Below are positions 21,996 through 32,071 of a stretch of DNA of 32,482 nucleotides, one piece after another. The translations under genes and the position numbers were made by a program. Source of the stretch: Basidiobolus ranarum (taxonomy: Eukaryota; Basidiobolomycota; Basidiobolomycetes; Basidiobolales); assembly GCA_040143965.1 (NCBI GenBank), contig JASJQH010000082.1, forward strand, positions 1 through 32,482, in the 5' to 3' direction. Within the stretch, counting starts at the first letter, position 1; each line of letters begins with the position of its first letter. A model generated the notes under the pieces. The model was given only the letters and a program-made list of their open reading frames with translations. It was not told where the DNA came from and ran no database searches.

Positions 21996-22862
21996 CTAAT
22001 TTTGCTTCTTCTTGTTCTTCTTCTTCTTGCTAGGTGTTTCTGAAGGAGTGCTAGGGACTTCAGCCAAAACCTCCTTTTTAAGGGATTTTACTGGGGTGGT
22101 TTTAGGTGAAGTTGTTGGCTTTTTAACTTCAGTTGGAGTGGCAACTTTACGTTTACGAGCATTTTGAGCTGCGGGTTTTTTAGGGGCAGGTTTTTGAACT
22201 TCTTCTTCGGACTCTTCAGAATCTTCTTTTACGGCAGGTTCGACTGATTGTTCAGAGGAAGAATCTTCGTTTTCTTGTGCTTCAAGTTCAAGTTTATGCT
22301 TATTATATTCTTCCAGTTCGATTTTATAAGCTGCGTTTTCACTTTCATATTTCTTGATGTATGCTTCCTTTTCAGTTTCATTTAAGGCTTTCCAGGCGGA
22401 TCCTAACTCACGTGATACGTCTTGAGAGGTAGAGTTGGGGCGTTCTTTACGAATATGGTCGCGTTCTTCGTTACAGAATTGAATGTATGGAGTGAAAGGC
22501 TTCTTGGGTGCGTTGGGATCCTTGGGTAACTTCTTTTGTACTAAAGAACCTTCCAAGTCAACGACTTTCTTGTAGACCTCGGAGATACGGGACATACAAA
22601 GAGCAACGGTAGAGAAATTCTCGGCAAGCTATGGATGATACGAAAATTAGTTACTTGTAACCGGAATAAAGTGAAGGGAAGAAAGAGCGGGAACTTTTGG
22701 ACTTTGGAGAATATGTTTTGTCGCGTCAAGTGTTGCAACAGTGGGGTGAGCGAATTATTGAAAAATTGTACTTACAATGGTGGCATCAGCTAAGCTGATC
22801 TCAGCTGGAGTGGTGTTGAGTAGGGTATGCTTCTTAGCAGCGGCTGTAGGTCTCTTGGACAT
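21996..22862 (-). CDS. HMG-box chromatin protein (Hmo1/HMGB-like)
   Basis: Two exons, complement(join(21996..22628,22776..22862)), encode 239 residues. The HMG box (about residues 66-138) begins DPNAPKKPFTPYIQFCNEER and includes SAWKALNETEKEAYIKKY, the pattern of non-sequence-specific HMGB proteins that bend DNA in chromatin. Residues 1-60 (ATI..LAENFSTVALCMSRISEVYKKV) form a helical N-terminal region. After the box come an acidic stretch (EDSSSEQSVEPAVKEDSEESEEE) and a Lys/Pro-rich tail ending SKKKKNKKKQN. This domain order, with a basic C-terminus, resembles fungal Hmo1, which works at rDNA and ribosomal-protein promoters; the exact orthologue is not certain. An in-frame Met at 22595 would lose the N-terminal exon; the ATG at 22862 is preferred because the splice (147-bp intron) keeps the frame. 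Confidence 0.88.
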
Positions 22863-23866
22863 GATTTTACTGTAGTAAAAAGTGAGGTGGAGTTGGGTAG
22901 AGGAGAGATGGGAGTCTGCAGACAGATATATGAATACTGAAAAATTTATGGGTGGTGAGATGAGCAGAGTTTGCAGGGAAAAATTACAGTCTGCCGAGTC
23001 AGACTGGGTTTGATAAACGAAAAAAAAAACTTTCGTCTAGTATAGTGTGTTAGGGGGAGGTGAGAGGTAGTTTGCCTGCCAAACAAATTGTATATGGTTG
23101 GCTACAGTGAGTGGGAAAACCTAGGTGTGGGGGTGTACTGATCTACTACGCAAGGGATCTTGGAATTCATCTACCCCTCCTGGTCCCCTGGTCTCCCGAT
23201 ATTGACTAGGAAAATTTCGTGGAAAAAGTGAAGATAGGATTTTGCCTAATGATACGATGCTACTGGTTAGTATCGCGAAAACTTCAGAAGATTAGACAAG
23301 TTCTTGGACTGGTCATCATTTGTTTACTCTGTAAAATAGAAGTTTTCTTTGTTCTCGTTCCATATCGAACTTTGAAAAACGTGAGCTTTGAGCGTTAATT
23401 TTTTGTTGGAGCTCATCCTCGGTCACATGGATACAGTCTTGTTGATTGTTTTGTAGTGATCTACGTGGGTTGACAGATCAAATAAGACCTGTAAAACCTT
23501 TGTATTTGTGTAGCCCAAAGATTCTACGGAATTATATGACAAGTGAACGATTCATTTTTGTGTCAAATCTTTGTTTTAATGTCAAGGTTATTGATCCACG
23601 ACTAGGTACTTTGCCAATTCCCTAACAAGTTCAAATGGTAGATTCGCAGTTTTGAAGAGGATTTGTATTTTATATAGTAGAACATTGAATTTAAAAGTAA
23701 AAGAAAGTACTTTTAAAAAAGAATCATGATGCTTTAGTAAAATGTTGATGGGACAAGCCTAAGAATTGTGTTGTTGAAATGATCAAAGAAAGCGTGTTCA
23801 GCGTGGTGAAAATGGTGAACGTATGTCATGTATATGAAAGATAGCGCAGGTTCCAACTAACAGTCT
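22863..23866. other. intergenic region upstream of the HMG-box gene
   Basis: About 1 kb with a purine-rich promoter zone near 22870-23040, including a run of ten A at 23020-23029. No reading frame, tRNA or repeat was recognised. Confidence 0.55.
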
Positions 23867-24383
23867 TTATTGAGATTGGAAACCAGGGGGGACAAGTCCA
23901 CCGTATGGCATCTGTCCAGGAAGTGACTGACCTTGTCCAGGTTGACCGGAGAGCATCTAAAAATGATAAATATCAGAAAAAATTCCCACAAATGTATAAA
24001 CGAAACCCTTCATATTAACAGAAACTTACTTGTTGTTGAGATTGTTGTTGCATTCTAGCCTCATTTTCAAATTGAATTAATGCTTGCTCCTTTTCGATCT
24101 CCAAAGCAAGAGGAAGGATGATCAAAAGAGCGGAGGTGGTAAGAACCCAGGCAGATTTACCAACGAAAGTGGTAGCTGTCCAGCCAGCGTTGTAAATGGT
24201 GGAGGCGAAAGAGGAAACAGCCTTACGTTGTTTCTCAGGGATAACTTCTTTCAAAGCAGAGAGACGCTCCAAGAGAGACTCTTCAGCGACTTCCTCATAT
24301 TCAGAATCACTTTCAAAATCACTGTATTCAGAGTCGGAGACTTCTTCGACGTGATCAATAGGGAGTTCTTCGATTTTACCCAT
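23867..24383 (-). CDS. TOM22: mitochondrial import receptor subunit Tom22
   Basis: Two exons, complement(join(23867..23956,24030..24383)), encode 147 residues. Tom22 is the central receptor and organiser of the TOM complex in the mitochondrial outer membrane. The cytosolic N-terminus is very acidic (EEVSDSEYSDFESDSEYEEVAEE), fitting presequence binding. ESLLERLSALKEVIPEKQRK precedes the single membrane segment AWVLTTSALLIILPLALEIE with the conserved Pro, followed by EKEQALIQFENEARMQQQ. The second exon adds a Gly/Pro/Gln-rich intermembrane-space tail (MLSGQPGQGQSLPGQMPYGG). Length and layout agree with fungal Tom22 proteins. The intron is 73 bp, GT-AG, phase 0. Confidence 0.93.
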
Positions 24384-24785
24384 TGTAATAGACTAGATTC
24401 TTTCAAATAATACACAAAGGTTTTCTAAATAAGACTGAGAGGCTTCTCGTAAAAGTTAACGAAAGTTAAAGGCGTTGCTTTTCAATCTAGTTTTTCGCTT
24501 CCATCACCAATCCATAGAATTTTTTTTGAGTCTGGGGGAATGAGATCTGGGAGGGGATGATTATCCACTAAAATTCGAGAATACTTTGAATTTCTTTCTT
24601 GATTGTTCTTTTAATCATTACTATCTTAATCTAAGTAAATTGGCTTATTTTATGGCATATAAGTAGGAAAATAAAACATGGCATTTCTGTTTCGTTCTAT
24701 TTCTAGTTGGTGAAATGCATATATTTTAAACAACTCTACTAGGAGATAAACACGAATATACGAATAATACACAGATGCGATTCAA
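24384..24785. other. intergenic region between TOM22 and RFC3
   Basis: About 400 bp; TOM22 promoter on the left, RFC3 3' flank on the right. AT-rich, no gene recognised. Confidence 0.6.
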
Positions 24786-26412
24786 CTAATTTTTCATTGA
24801 AACCTTGGCCGCCAACTCGGTGGCAATTTTAAAAACACCTATCAAAGCAGAGGTTTGTATACTCTCGGTAGCACCGCCAGATAGCTTGTATCTAGAGAGA
24901 TGAATGAGTTGGAATGTTCATGGTCATGATGGGAAATATACAATTCTTACTCGATTTCTGCCAATTTGTCCAACAAATACACGCGAACATTCGCAGGGAA
25001 TTCAATCGCATCTATGTAGTTGGCGATCTCAGTCACGATGTCCTGTAGAGCCAGACCTTTCTCTGTCTTTAGTTTGCTGAAATCTAATGGTAAGAGTGAA
25101 GGTTAGGGTCGGGTTCTTCCTGACTATGACTATGAGAAGGGTACTTACTGGATTGTGCAGTGTTAAACTCCTCGTTTAGCATCCAAGTGACTATCTTCTC
25201 GATATCATGGGGCAGAGGTTGGCCAGTGCATGTGTATACTGCAATGTCGTCTATTTCCTCGTAGGCAGCATGGCAGGCTTGTAGGACGTTGAGGATACGT
25301 CTCATATCACCATTCGATAGCTTAAATAACGCCTTCTTCCCTGATTCGGTCAAATGTACACTAACAAGTAAAATGTCAGATATTTCTTCAAGACAAATTC
25401 AATCTTTAGAAATTACTTTTCTTTCTCGATGATCATCTGCAGACGGGATTCTATTTGACTGGGTTCCAGTGGTGAAAAGCGGAATTTGGTGCAACGGGAT
25501 TGTAATGCTGGAATGATTTTGCTAACATAGTTACAAATCAAGCAGAATCTAACGTTCTTCGTATACTTCTCGATTACTATTGAACAGGTGTTAATGAATC
25601 TAGGTTTGTTAACAATTCTGGGTAGTTGAAAACAAATTTACCTCTACGTAAAGCTGCTTGTGCAGCCTGTGTCATAGCATCAGCTTCATCCAAAATGATC
25701 ATCTTGAAACCTGAGCTAGAAAGGTGTGAATACTCGATAAATATTGATCAACAGTGATGTATAGCTACCTAAATATCTTGCGAGTACTAGCAAAACTTTT
25801 GATTTGTTCACGAACAACGTCAATACCACGATCATCAGAGGCATTGAGCTGAGAAAGAGGACTGAGTACTTATAGATACTTAAACTTATTGCTAATACTA
25901 AACTCACCTCCAAAATCATGGACTTGTAATTTGAACCGTAAAGGTTTCTTGCACTGGCGAGGATGGTAGATGTCTTACCAGTACCAGGTGGCCCGTAAAA
26001 TAGTAAATGAGGTAGTCGATTTTCGTTGATAAATCTTTCAACTAAAGTAAAGAAACAATAAACAATCGTTAGTAAAAGGGAAATCAATTATGTTTCGGGG
26101 AGAAACAATTGAGGTATTTCTTACTTGTAGTGGTGATATCTTTCTGGGAAACAAGATCTTCAAGTGTGGCTGGACGATATTTTTCAACCCTATTTTTTGA
26201 AACATACTTTGTAAATCTCTGTTGTATTTGTTCTCTCAAGGCGTGTCCCAATTATCTACTTCAGTATTATTGAAAGTGAAAATAAACGCTTACCAAGGTA
26301 AATTCTCTAGGCCAGCCACATTGGTGGCTAATTCAACGCTTTTACCTTTTCCTTTATCATTTGTTGTTTGGGTATCAATATCCATATGGTCCTCCATCTC
26401 GACGTCAGGCAT
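24786..26412 (-). CDS. RFC3: replication factor C small subunit (Rfc3; human RFC5 type)
   Basis: Nine exons, complement(join(24786..24891,24951..25083,25149..25360,25417..25576,25642..25715,25769..25848,25908..26041,26125..26189,26294..26412)), encode 360 residues. RFC is the AAA+ clamp loader that places PCNA on primer-template junctions in the nucleus, and its small subunits also serve checkpoint clamp loaders. [21 protein letters not shown] is the RFC N-terminal box. Walker A GPPGTGKT is at residues 78-85, Walker B ILDEAD ends at D145, and the SRC arginine finger is R185 ([10 protein letters not shown]). The sensor-2 region reads [22 protein letters not shown]. The later [21 protein letters not shown] is typical of Rfc3/RFC5 rather than Rfc2 or Rfc4. 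An extra 30-residue acidic/basic N-terminus ([16 protein letters not shown]) precedes the core. All introns are short GT-AG. Confidence 0.95.
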
Positions 26413-26785
26413 GTTTGTAATAAGGAAGTTTCTAAAATGGTTGAATAGTATAAATATGAACTTGAGGATTCTCAGTAATCTCAAACTAGTAAACAATTCT
26501 ATAAACAAAACACTGACGTGAGGTTTTTTTTTGTACGAGATATTAAGCGCACTGAAATCAAAACATCGTTTATTGGTAAAATATTGATATACTTTTACCT
26601 TGGAAATTAATCACATTTTAAACTTGTTTAATCTGTCTTGTGAGCTCAGTGTGAAAGAATTAGCGAAGAAATTGCAGTCATTCTTATGAAACTCGATTGC
26701 TCTACATAGATTAACATTCGGCCTGTGGAATGGATGCTCTAAACAGTGAAGAGCTAGCAAATAAAAACTTGGATATTTAACCTAA

Positions 26786-26813
26786 CTCTAGCCCTAACCC
26801 TAACCCTAACCCT
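26786..26813 (-). promoter_or_regulatory. telobox-like repeat upstream of RFC3
   Basis: The plus strand reads ctctag followed by almost four ccctaa units. Its first 18 bp (ctctagccctaaccctaa) are identical to the reverse complement of the motif upstream of the ATRIP-like gene. It lies 373 bp before the RFC3 start codon, with the TTAGGG strand in the sense of the gene. It could be a binding site for a Tbf1/Teb1-like Myb protein or an interstitial telomere remnant. Confidence 0.5.
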
Positions 26814-26995
26814 GACAAATTGTATTATATAATATATATCTACAGTATCAACCAAAGAGTGGTTACTTCGTGCAGGTGATAGTGCTTTATTCAAATTTGA
26901 CAGAAAGTGGATTACTGTTGGAGCAGGGAATTGGAAACGCGAAAGATAGGTAGAGTATGACTTATTCTTCTAGTATCGAATGATTGGAAAGTAGA

Positions 26996-27043
26996 GGTAA
27001 ACGATCTACCAGGTAAACGATCTACCAGGTAAACGATCTACCA
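26996..27043. repeat. perfect 16-bp tandem repeat, three copies
   Basis: The unit ggtaaacgatctacca occurs three times without a mismatch (26996-27011, 27012-27027, 27028-27043), in non-coding DNA. Perfect identity points to recent expansion. Confidence 0.95.
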
Positions 27044-27355
27044 ATGGAATTTTGTCGGCCAGTAGTGAGTTACTTCACTAGTTTATCAGAAGTTAAGTAT
27101 AGTGATTCTGAGCCATCAAATTCAACAAAAAAGCGCTTACATTGCACCGGGTTCAATAGAGCCCTAGAGACAAGAGTGCCACGATGATGGAAAGAAACTA
27201 AACGCAAATGGGAGAAATGGTGCAAATAGATTGCAGTGTCAATTATTGGGAGTGAAGATATTCCAAAGCAATTTGATGTGTAGTACGGAGGTGATGGTGT
27301 GGATAAATGGATAGTGGTTATGTTCGTATCGAAGCAGAAAAATAAAGGTTTGGAC

Positions 27356-28435
27356 TTAGTAGGACCGAGCAACAATTTTTGAAACTAACAAATAGATACA
27401 CACAAACAAAAACACCACTAATTTTGACCATGAGTCCCCTAAGCGCAGCCAATTCCAATTGCCATTAGCGTTGTGATCCAGTTGCTCTGCTCTATGATGG
27501 TCGTCTGGTCCTTCCTCTGTGGGATTCGAAATTTGATTTGCCAAGGTTTGAGGAGTAGAAAGAACACAAAGATCAGGGAAAACATCTATGACTGATATTA
27601 ATACCAAAGTTTATAGAATTCAAATAGGTTAACACAGTACAGACTGACCTCTGAACTTTGAATTGTTGTAGTTATACGCGTGAGATTTAGAGGCGAAAGC
27701 CCTCTTAACGGCATCAGTGGTGCGTACACTTCCGGTTGTTTCCTCATCACCAACCTAAAAGTGAATAGAGTGGAGATTATTCCAGTATGTAGTCAAGTTT
27801 AATACAAAGTAGTGTCCAATACCATGAATGATAGCAACCCATTGAGTATAGTTGAGACAGACCAAGCAGGATTCCAGGTATTAGCTTTAGAAAGTATATT
27901 AGTAACCTAGGTTGACTATAGTAATTGAGGTAAAAACAGGATGGCTTACGGTGGAATTCACTCATACTCAAACAAATACGCGCATTTGGCTTGAAACGTC
28001 CACTTGGAGTGATCATACGAATGGAAGGTGGCTTGAAGGGATATTCACTGGGGAAAATCACTTTACCTATAATATGTGGGTGAGCCACAACTATTTCCGC
28101 AAGAAATTTTGTAAATAGTTGATGAAGTCGTACCATGATATTGCCCGCCTATTGTTAATTCAAAAGTCAAAAAAGATTAGGCATAGATTCATCATATTAA
28201 CTCTACGAGTGCCTACCTTGATAGGGGGTATCGGGAGGACCAGTCAATACATAGTGCCTACAAATTCATAAAAGATGAGGAGTGTTGGAGAAAGTATAGT
28301 ATTCCAGAAAAGGATCTAAGGTTACCACTCTAATACATTCTCTTCGAGAGGCTTAGTAGTAATAAAAGGAATCGGGCTTTTTTGAATAGCCATGTATTCC
28401 TTAGTTAGACGTTTGGAAGCAGCTTTACTGGCCAT
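27356..28435 (-). CDS. UBC6: tail-anchored ubiquitin-conjugating enzyme E2 (Ubc6 / UBE2J type)
   Basis: Seven exons, complement(join(27356..27591,27649..27754,27823..27884,27950..28066,28134..28148,28217..28257,28326..28435)), encode 228 residues. Ubc6 is the ER-anchored E2 of the ERAD pathway, working with Doa10-type ligases. [21 protein letters not shown] is the family start and [15 protein letters not shown] follows. [22 protein letters not shown] contains the active-site Cys87, the same number as in yeast Ubc6, and carries TPSGRF where other E2s have [23 protein letters not shown] and [19 protein letters not shown] complete the domain. The C-terminus is a single membrane anchor ([19 protein letters not shown]) with a short lumenal end. 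Exon 3 has only 15 nt (28134-28148), and exon 5 uses an aaag acceptor. Both are supported by the conserved protein sequence. Confidence 0.95.
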
Positions 28436-28577
28436 TTTATGTAGCTCAGAGCAAGTTTTTGCGAAGGGATGGGGATGAGTACAAAAGCACTTGTATTATA
28501 ATGAACAGATGAGCCTTAACGAGAACAAAAACAGGAATGTACGAAATAATAAGTCACAAAAGTGGCAATAGTAATGG

Positions 28578-28605
28578 GAGTAATTAGACCAGAGTAATTA
28601 GACCA
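28578..28605. repeat. 14-bp perfect tandem duplication
   Basis: gagtaattagacca occurs twice in a row (28578-28591 and 28592-28605), about 150 bp upstream of the UBC6 start codon. Confidence 0.9.
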
Positions 28606-28731
28606 TGGGCGAGAGGGTGATGAATTTAGGGTTTAAAAAAGGAATTGCTGAATGGGAAAAAGGAGGGAATGAATGGCCATTATTGTATTATTGTAAAATT
28701 AGTCAGTGGAAAATAGCACATTTTCAGTGCG

Positions 28732-28759
28732 TACATAGGGTTAGATACATAGGGTTATA
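28732..28759. repeat. 14-bp tandem duplication with TAGGGTTA core
   Basis: Two adjacent units, tacatagggttaga and tacatagggttata, differ at one base. Each contains a TAGGGTTA core like half of a telobox. Confidence 0.85.
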
Positions 28760-28849
28760 CATGCGTACATATTTGTATAAATATCAGCTTATTTTATCCC
28801 ACTTTCACAATTTATGATTATACCTTTAACGAAACTTGGGTCGAATTTT

Positions 28850-28925
28850 ATTGAATCTTCCTGGAGCAAGAATTAGTAAGTTCAAATATTGAATCTTTCT
28901 GGAGCAAGTATTAGTAAGTTCAAAT
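28850..28925. repeat. 38-bp tandem duplication
   Basis: Two adjacent 38-bp units (28850-28887, 28888-28925), beginning attgaatctt and ending aagttcaaat, differ at two positions. Non-coding. Confidence 0.95.
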
Positions 28926-29059
28926 AAAATTTCGCACCCATGATTAGATAGTAGTTTGAACCAACAATATTCCAGGTCTTAGTTCCAGGTCTTGGGGTAA
29001 AAGTACTTGTAGGGAAACTGTTATTTAGATATATAGGATGTTTTGTAGTTTTCCCGTTT

Positions 29060-29225
29060 GTAATTTTCCCGAATAATCTTAACCTTCTAGAACAAGCGTT
29101 TGGAACTTCTCGCTAGCATATCAGTTCGTTTTGGTAACTTGATCAGATCTTGCTACCAAAAATTTCCAACTTGAGTTTAAACTTTTAATCAACGCTTGTT
29201 TGATACTTTCAATCCAAGCTCGGTG
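29060..29225 (+). repeat. dispersed repeat, copy A (left of the MFS gene)
   Basis: This stretch is a diverged direct copy of 31915-32065. Shared strings include gaataatct, gttttggtaa, accaaaa, aacttg.gtt.aaa, cgcttgt/tgcttgt.tgatact and gcaatc-like ends in the same order and spacing. It has no coding potential. It may be an old transposable-element fragment of unknown type. Confidence 0.7.
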
Positions 29226-29302
29226 TTAAAGTTCGGTGTTATTAGTAAAGACAGCCCATCAAGTATTTCCGTTGATCCGGACGGGGCAATACTTCCCTTT
29301 CT

Positions 29303-29372
29303 ACTCAAATAAGCCATTAGTTTACACTTGACCCTCCACTCAAATAAGCCATTAGCTTACATTTGGCCCTCC
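29303..29372. repeat. 35-bp tandem duplication
   Basis: Two adjacent 35-bp units (29303-29337, 29338-29372), each starting actcaaataagccattag, differ at three positions. They are followed by the start of a third (actcaa). Non-coding. Confidence 0.95.
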
Positions 29373-29782
29373 ACTCAATTCTCAAGCCCAAGTAAAGTCT
29401 ATGTTACTTCGGTAGTAGTTCTCGATTTATTCACTAACAATATTCGATAAAAAATTGGTATACATACTTCACTTTAAAAAATATAAATTCCATGTCATGG
29501 TATTCTGCCTCTTTACTGCGCACTTTCTAACAAACTTTCCTACATTGGTATATCTGCCCGAATTGGTCTGACAGCTCGGCGCCGAAGTGTCACCGAAGAG
29601 GGTGTAAAAGGAGGAATTCCACTGCGGCGATCCAAAGGCTTGGATTGTTGATTTAGGTCTGTTTGTAAAAGCTAAATTTCTTAATTAGGGATTTTCTTCA
29701 AAAACAAAATCTATAAAAGCGTGACATACGATCGTGATTCAGTATATTGAATTGGTTGCTTGAGTGTGTGCAAGTGTGTGCA

Positions 29783-31669
29783 ATGACATCTAATAACTCA
29801 GCAATGGCAGAAAAACAACAGGATCCCTCGCTTAGCGAGATGACTGAAGTTATGGACACTTTAAAAATCGATGATTTAGAGAAAAATGAGACGAAGTTAG
29901 CCCCAACAAACCCTGGAATTGCAACTGGCCCTACTCCATTACCGTTCGCTAAACTAATGTTAGTCTTTCTTGGGCTTGCGTTATCCATCCTGTTGGCTGG
30001 TCTTGACCAGACTATTGTGGCTACAGCTCTACCCAAGATTGCTTCCGATTTCGGCGCCTTCAATGAAATTGCCTGGGTAGCCACGGCGTATATGTTGACT
30101 GCTACAGCCTGTCAACCTCTCTATGGAAAGGTAAATACTTCTTTTTAAGCAATCTTATTCCCTACTCTGCATGATTCTAAACAATATTTTAGTTCTCAGA
30201 TATTTTTGGTCGTAAAGCCGCTTTTCTATTTGCTATTATCATCTTCGAGGTTGGTAGCGCTTTGTGCGGATCATCTCAGAGCATGACAATGTTGATTGTA
30301 GCTAGAGCAGTCGCTGGAATTGGTGGTGGTGGCAGTGAGTATTCTTGAATAATTCCTTTCTATTTCCGCCATCTAACTCTGTTCTTTTAGTTCAAGGAAT
30401 GGTGTTTATTATTATCTCTGAAATCGTACCAATTCGAGAGCGTGGAAAATACCAAGGATTCATTGGTGCTACAGTAAGTTGAATGGCATTAGTAACTTCG
30501 TTTGCGGCCCTCTTTACTAAACGTTTTCTTTTCACTTAGTACGGTATCTCTTCTGTCCTTGGCCCTCTATTAGGTGGTATCTTTACGGATGATGTAACTT
30601 GGAGGTACATATCTTAAGTTTTATGCAAACCCTTTTGATACACACTAATCACATTGATTCTTGTAGATGGGCTTTTTATATCAATCTTCCGATTGGAGCT
30701 CTCACCGTCGTGGTTGTCTCATTGTATCTAAACCTTCCAGTTGCGAAAAGTTCCTTGATGGATAAGCTTAAACGAATTGATTTTCTCGGTACCATTCTCC
30801 TCCTTGGTTTTATTATTACCTTGTTGCTACCAACTCAGTGGGGAGGCAATCAGTACCCATGGAATTCAGCCAAGATCATAGCACTTTACTGCGTTTCAGG
30901 TGTATTACTGATCGCTTTTGTCATTGTGGAATATCGATTTGCTGCAGAGCCTATAGTTCCTTGTCGGTTGTTTGCTATGCGTACACCACTGTTTACCTTT
31001 ATCACCATGTTCTTCTTCGGAATGGGTTTCTTCGGTTTGATCTATTACATCCCACTGTACTTCCAGATTGTACGTGGAGACTCCGCCACCACATCCGGAC
31101 TTGAAATGCTACCCATGATGCTTTCGGTATCTATGTGCAGTATTATTTCTGGACTCACAGTCACCAAAACTGGTATTATTGTAGTCTGGTGCTGGGTTGG
31201 ATCTGCCATTATGACGGTTGGAACAGGGTTGTTGACTCTTTGGAATGCCGATACAGGCCGTGGTGAACAGATTGGTTTCTTGCTGGTTGTGGGAATTGGA
31301 GCTGGCTGTTGTATACAAACCTTGATTTTTGCTGGTCAATCAGCGGTCACTCATAAGGATATGGGTGTGGTTACAGCTTTATCAACGTTTTTCCGGTCCA
31401 TTGGAGGTGTCCTGGGTATCGCCATATTCGGAGCTATCTTTAATAACAAGCTAACTGAAGGACTGGAGAATTTAAGCTTTCATATTCCCGTGAAAGAAGC
31501 TACCAATAACTTTGAGTTCCTCAATACGCTCCCAGCTGAAGAACGAAGAGAGACTGTGGATGTATATGTTCACGTACTTCGTACCATCTACACAATAGCT
31601 ATCTTCATGGTTGGTATTGCTTTCTTGTTCTCTTGGGGTATCAAGTATATCAAGTTGCAGAAACACTAG
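29783..31669 (+). CDS. MFS drug:H+ antiporter of the DHA2 (14-TMS) family
   Basis: Five exons, join(29783..30130,30193..30334,30391..30473,30540..30604,30667..31669), encode 546 residues, the normal size for fungal DHA2 proteins. These plasma- or vacuolar-membrane transporters export drugs, toxins or basic amino acids using the proton gradient. After a 55-residue cytosolic N-terminus, the first membrane segment leads into LDQTIVATALPKIASDF, the DHA2 signature in TM1. Motif A reads LYGKFSDIFGRK and spans the first intron. ARAVAGIGGGG, GATYGISSVLGPLLGG (motif C region) and TWRWAFYINLPIGA follow; each is rebuilt by splicing, which supports the exon model. About eight further hydrophobic segments lie in the last exon. 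The ATG at 29783 (MTSNNSAM) is chosen; an in-frame TTG lies upstream but no ATG. The substrate cannot be told. The stop codon lies inside a 35-bp tandem repeat. Confidence 0.93.
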
Positions 31670-31767
31670 CGATCCTTTTGAACGACTCCTATGTAAGACA
31701 CTAGCGATCCTTTTGAACAACTGTTATGTAAGACACTGGCGATCCTTTTGAACAACTCCTATGTAAT
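31663..31767. repeat. 35-bp tandem repeat, three copies, overlapping the MFS stop codon
   Basis: Units 31663-31697, 31698-31732 and 31733-31767 each contain gatccttttgaac and ctatgtaa-like ends, with a few mismatches. The first unit includes the last codons and the TAG stop of the transporter, so the array was made by duplicating the gene's 3' end. Confidence 0.95.
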
Positions 31768-31914
31768 ATACTCTTTCATCTCCTAGAAAACCTACTTAAT
31801 CAACAATAGATCAATATATTTCTCATTCGTAAGTTGCCAATATAAACATTATACCTGGACAAATTATTGTTCGTCAAACATAATAAAATAAGAAAAATAT
31901 ATATGATATTTTTG
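31768..31914. other. MFS 3' flank
   Basis: Short AT-rich stretch between the tandem array and the dispersed repeat. It contains an aataaa hexamer near 31882; a role as polyadenylation signal is possible but distant from the stop. Nothing else was recognised. Confidence 0.4.
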
Positions 31915-32065
31915 AAATTCCCCAGAATAATCTCGTTTAGGGTTTAGAAATTCTCACTGACAACAGGTCTGTTTTGGTAATTCGATCTTACCAAAATTGT
32001 CTAACTTGTGTTAAAACCGTTAATTAATGCTTGTATGATACTTGCAATCAAAGTTTGAGGTGGTT
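31915..32065 (+). repeat. dispersed repeat, copy B (right of the MFS gene)
   Basis: Direct, diverged copy of the repeat at 29060-29225. It ends just before the copia LTR, so the retroelement landed in or beside this older repeat. It contains a tttagggtttag string at 31937-31948. Confidence 0.7.
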
Positions 32066-32071
32066 GGTAAA

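Larger units (their letters stand above)
26413..27355. other. intergenic region upstream of RFC3
   Basis: The region contains the telobox-like repeat (26786-26813), an acgcgaaa cell-cycle-box-like octamer at 26937-26944, and a perfect triple 16-bp repeat (26996-27043). Minus-strand frames near 27070-27375 overlap the 3' end of UBC6 and show no domain. No gene is supported. Confidence 0.6.
28436..29782. other. repeat-rich intergenic region between UBC6 and the MFS gene
   Basis: The 1.35-kb gap separates two divergent genes. It carries several short tandem duplications, listed separately, and a degenerate copy of a repeat also found after the MFS gene. A 70-codon frame at 28605-28817 overlaps these duplications and has no recognisable domain. 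The MFS promoter lies at the right end. Confidence 0.6.

Noticed and set aside
28605-28817. 70-codon frame starting MGERVMN
   Set aside because: It overlaps short tandem duplications in the intergenic region and has no recognisable motif; judged to be chance.
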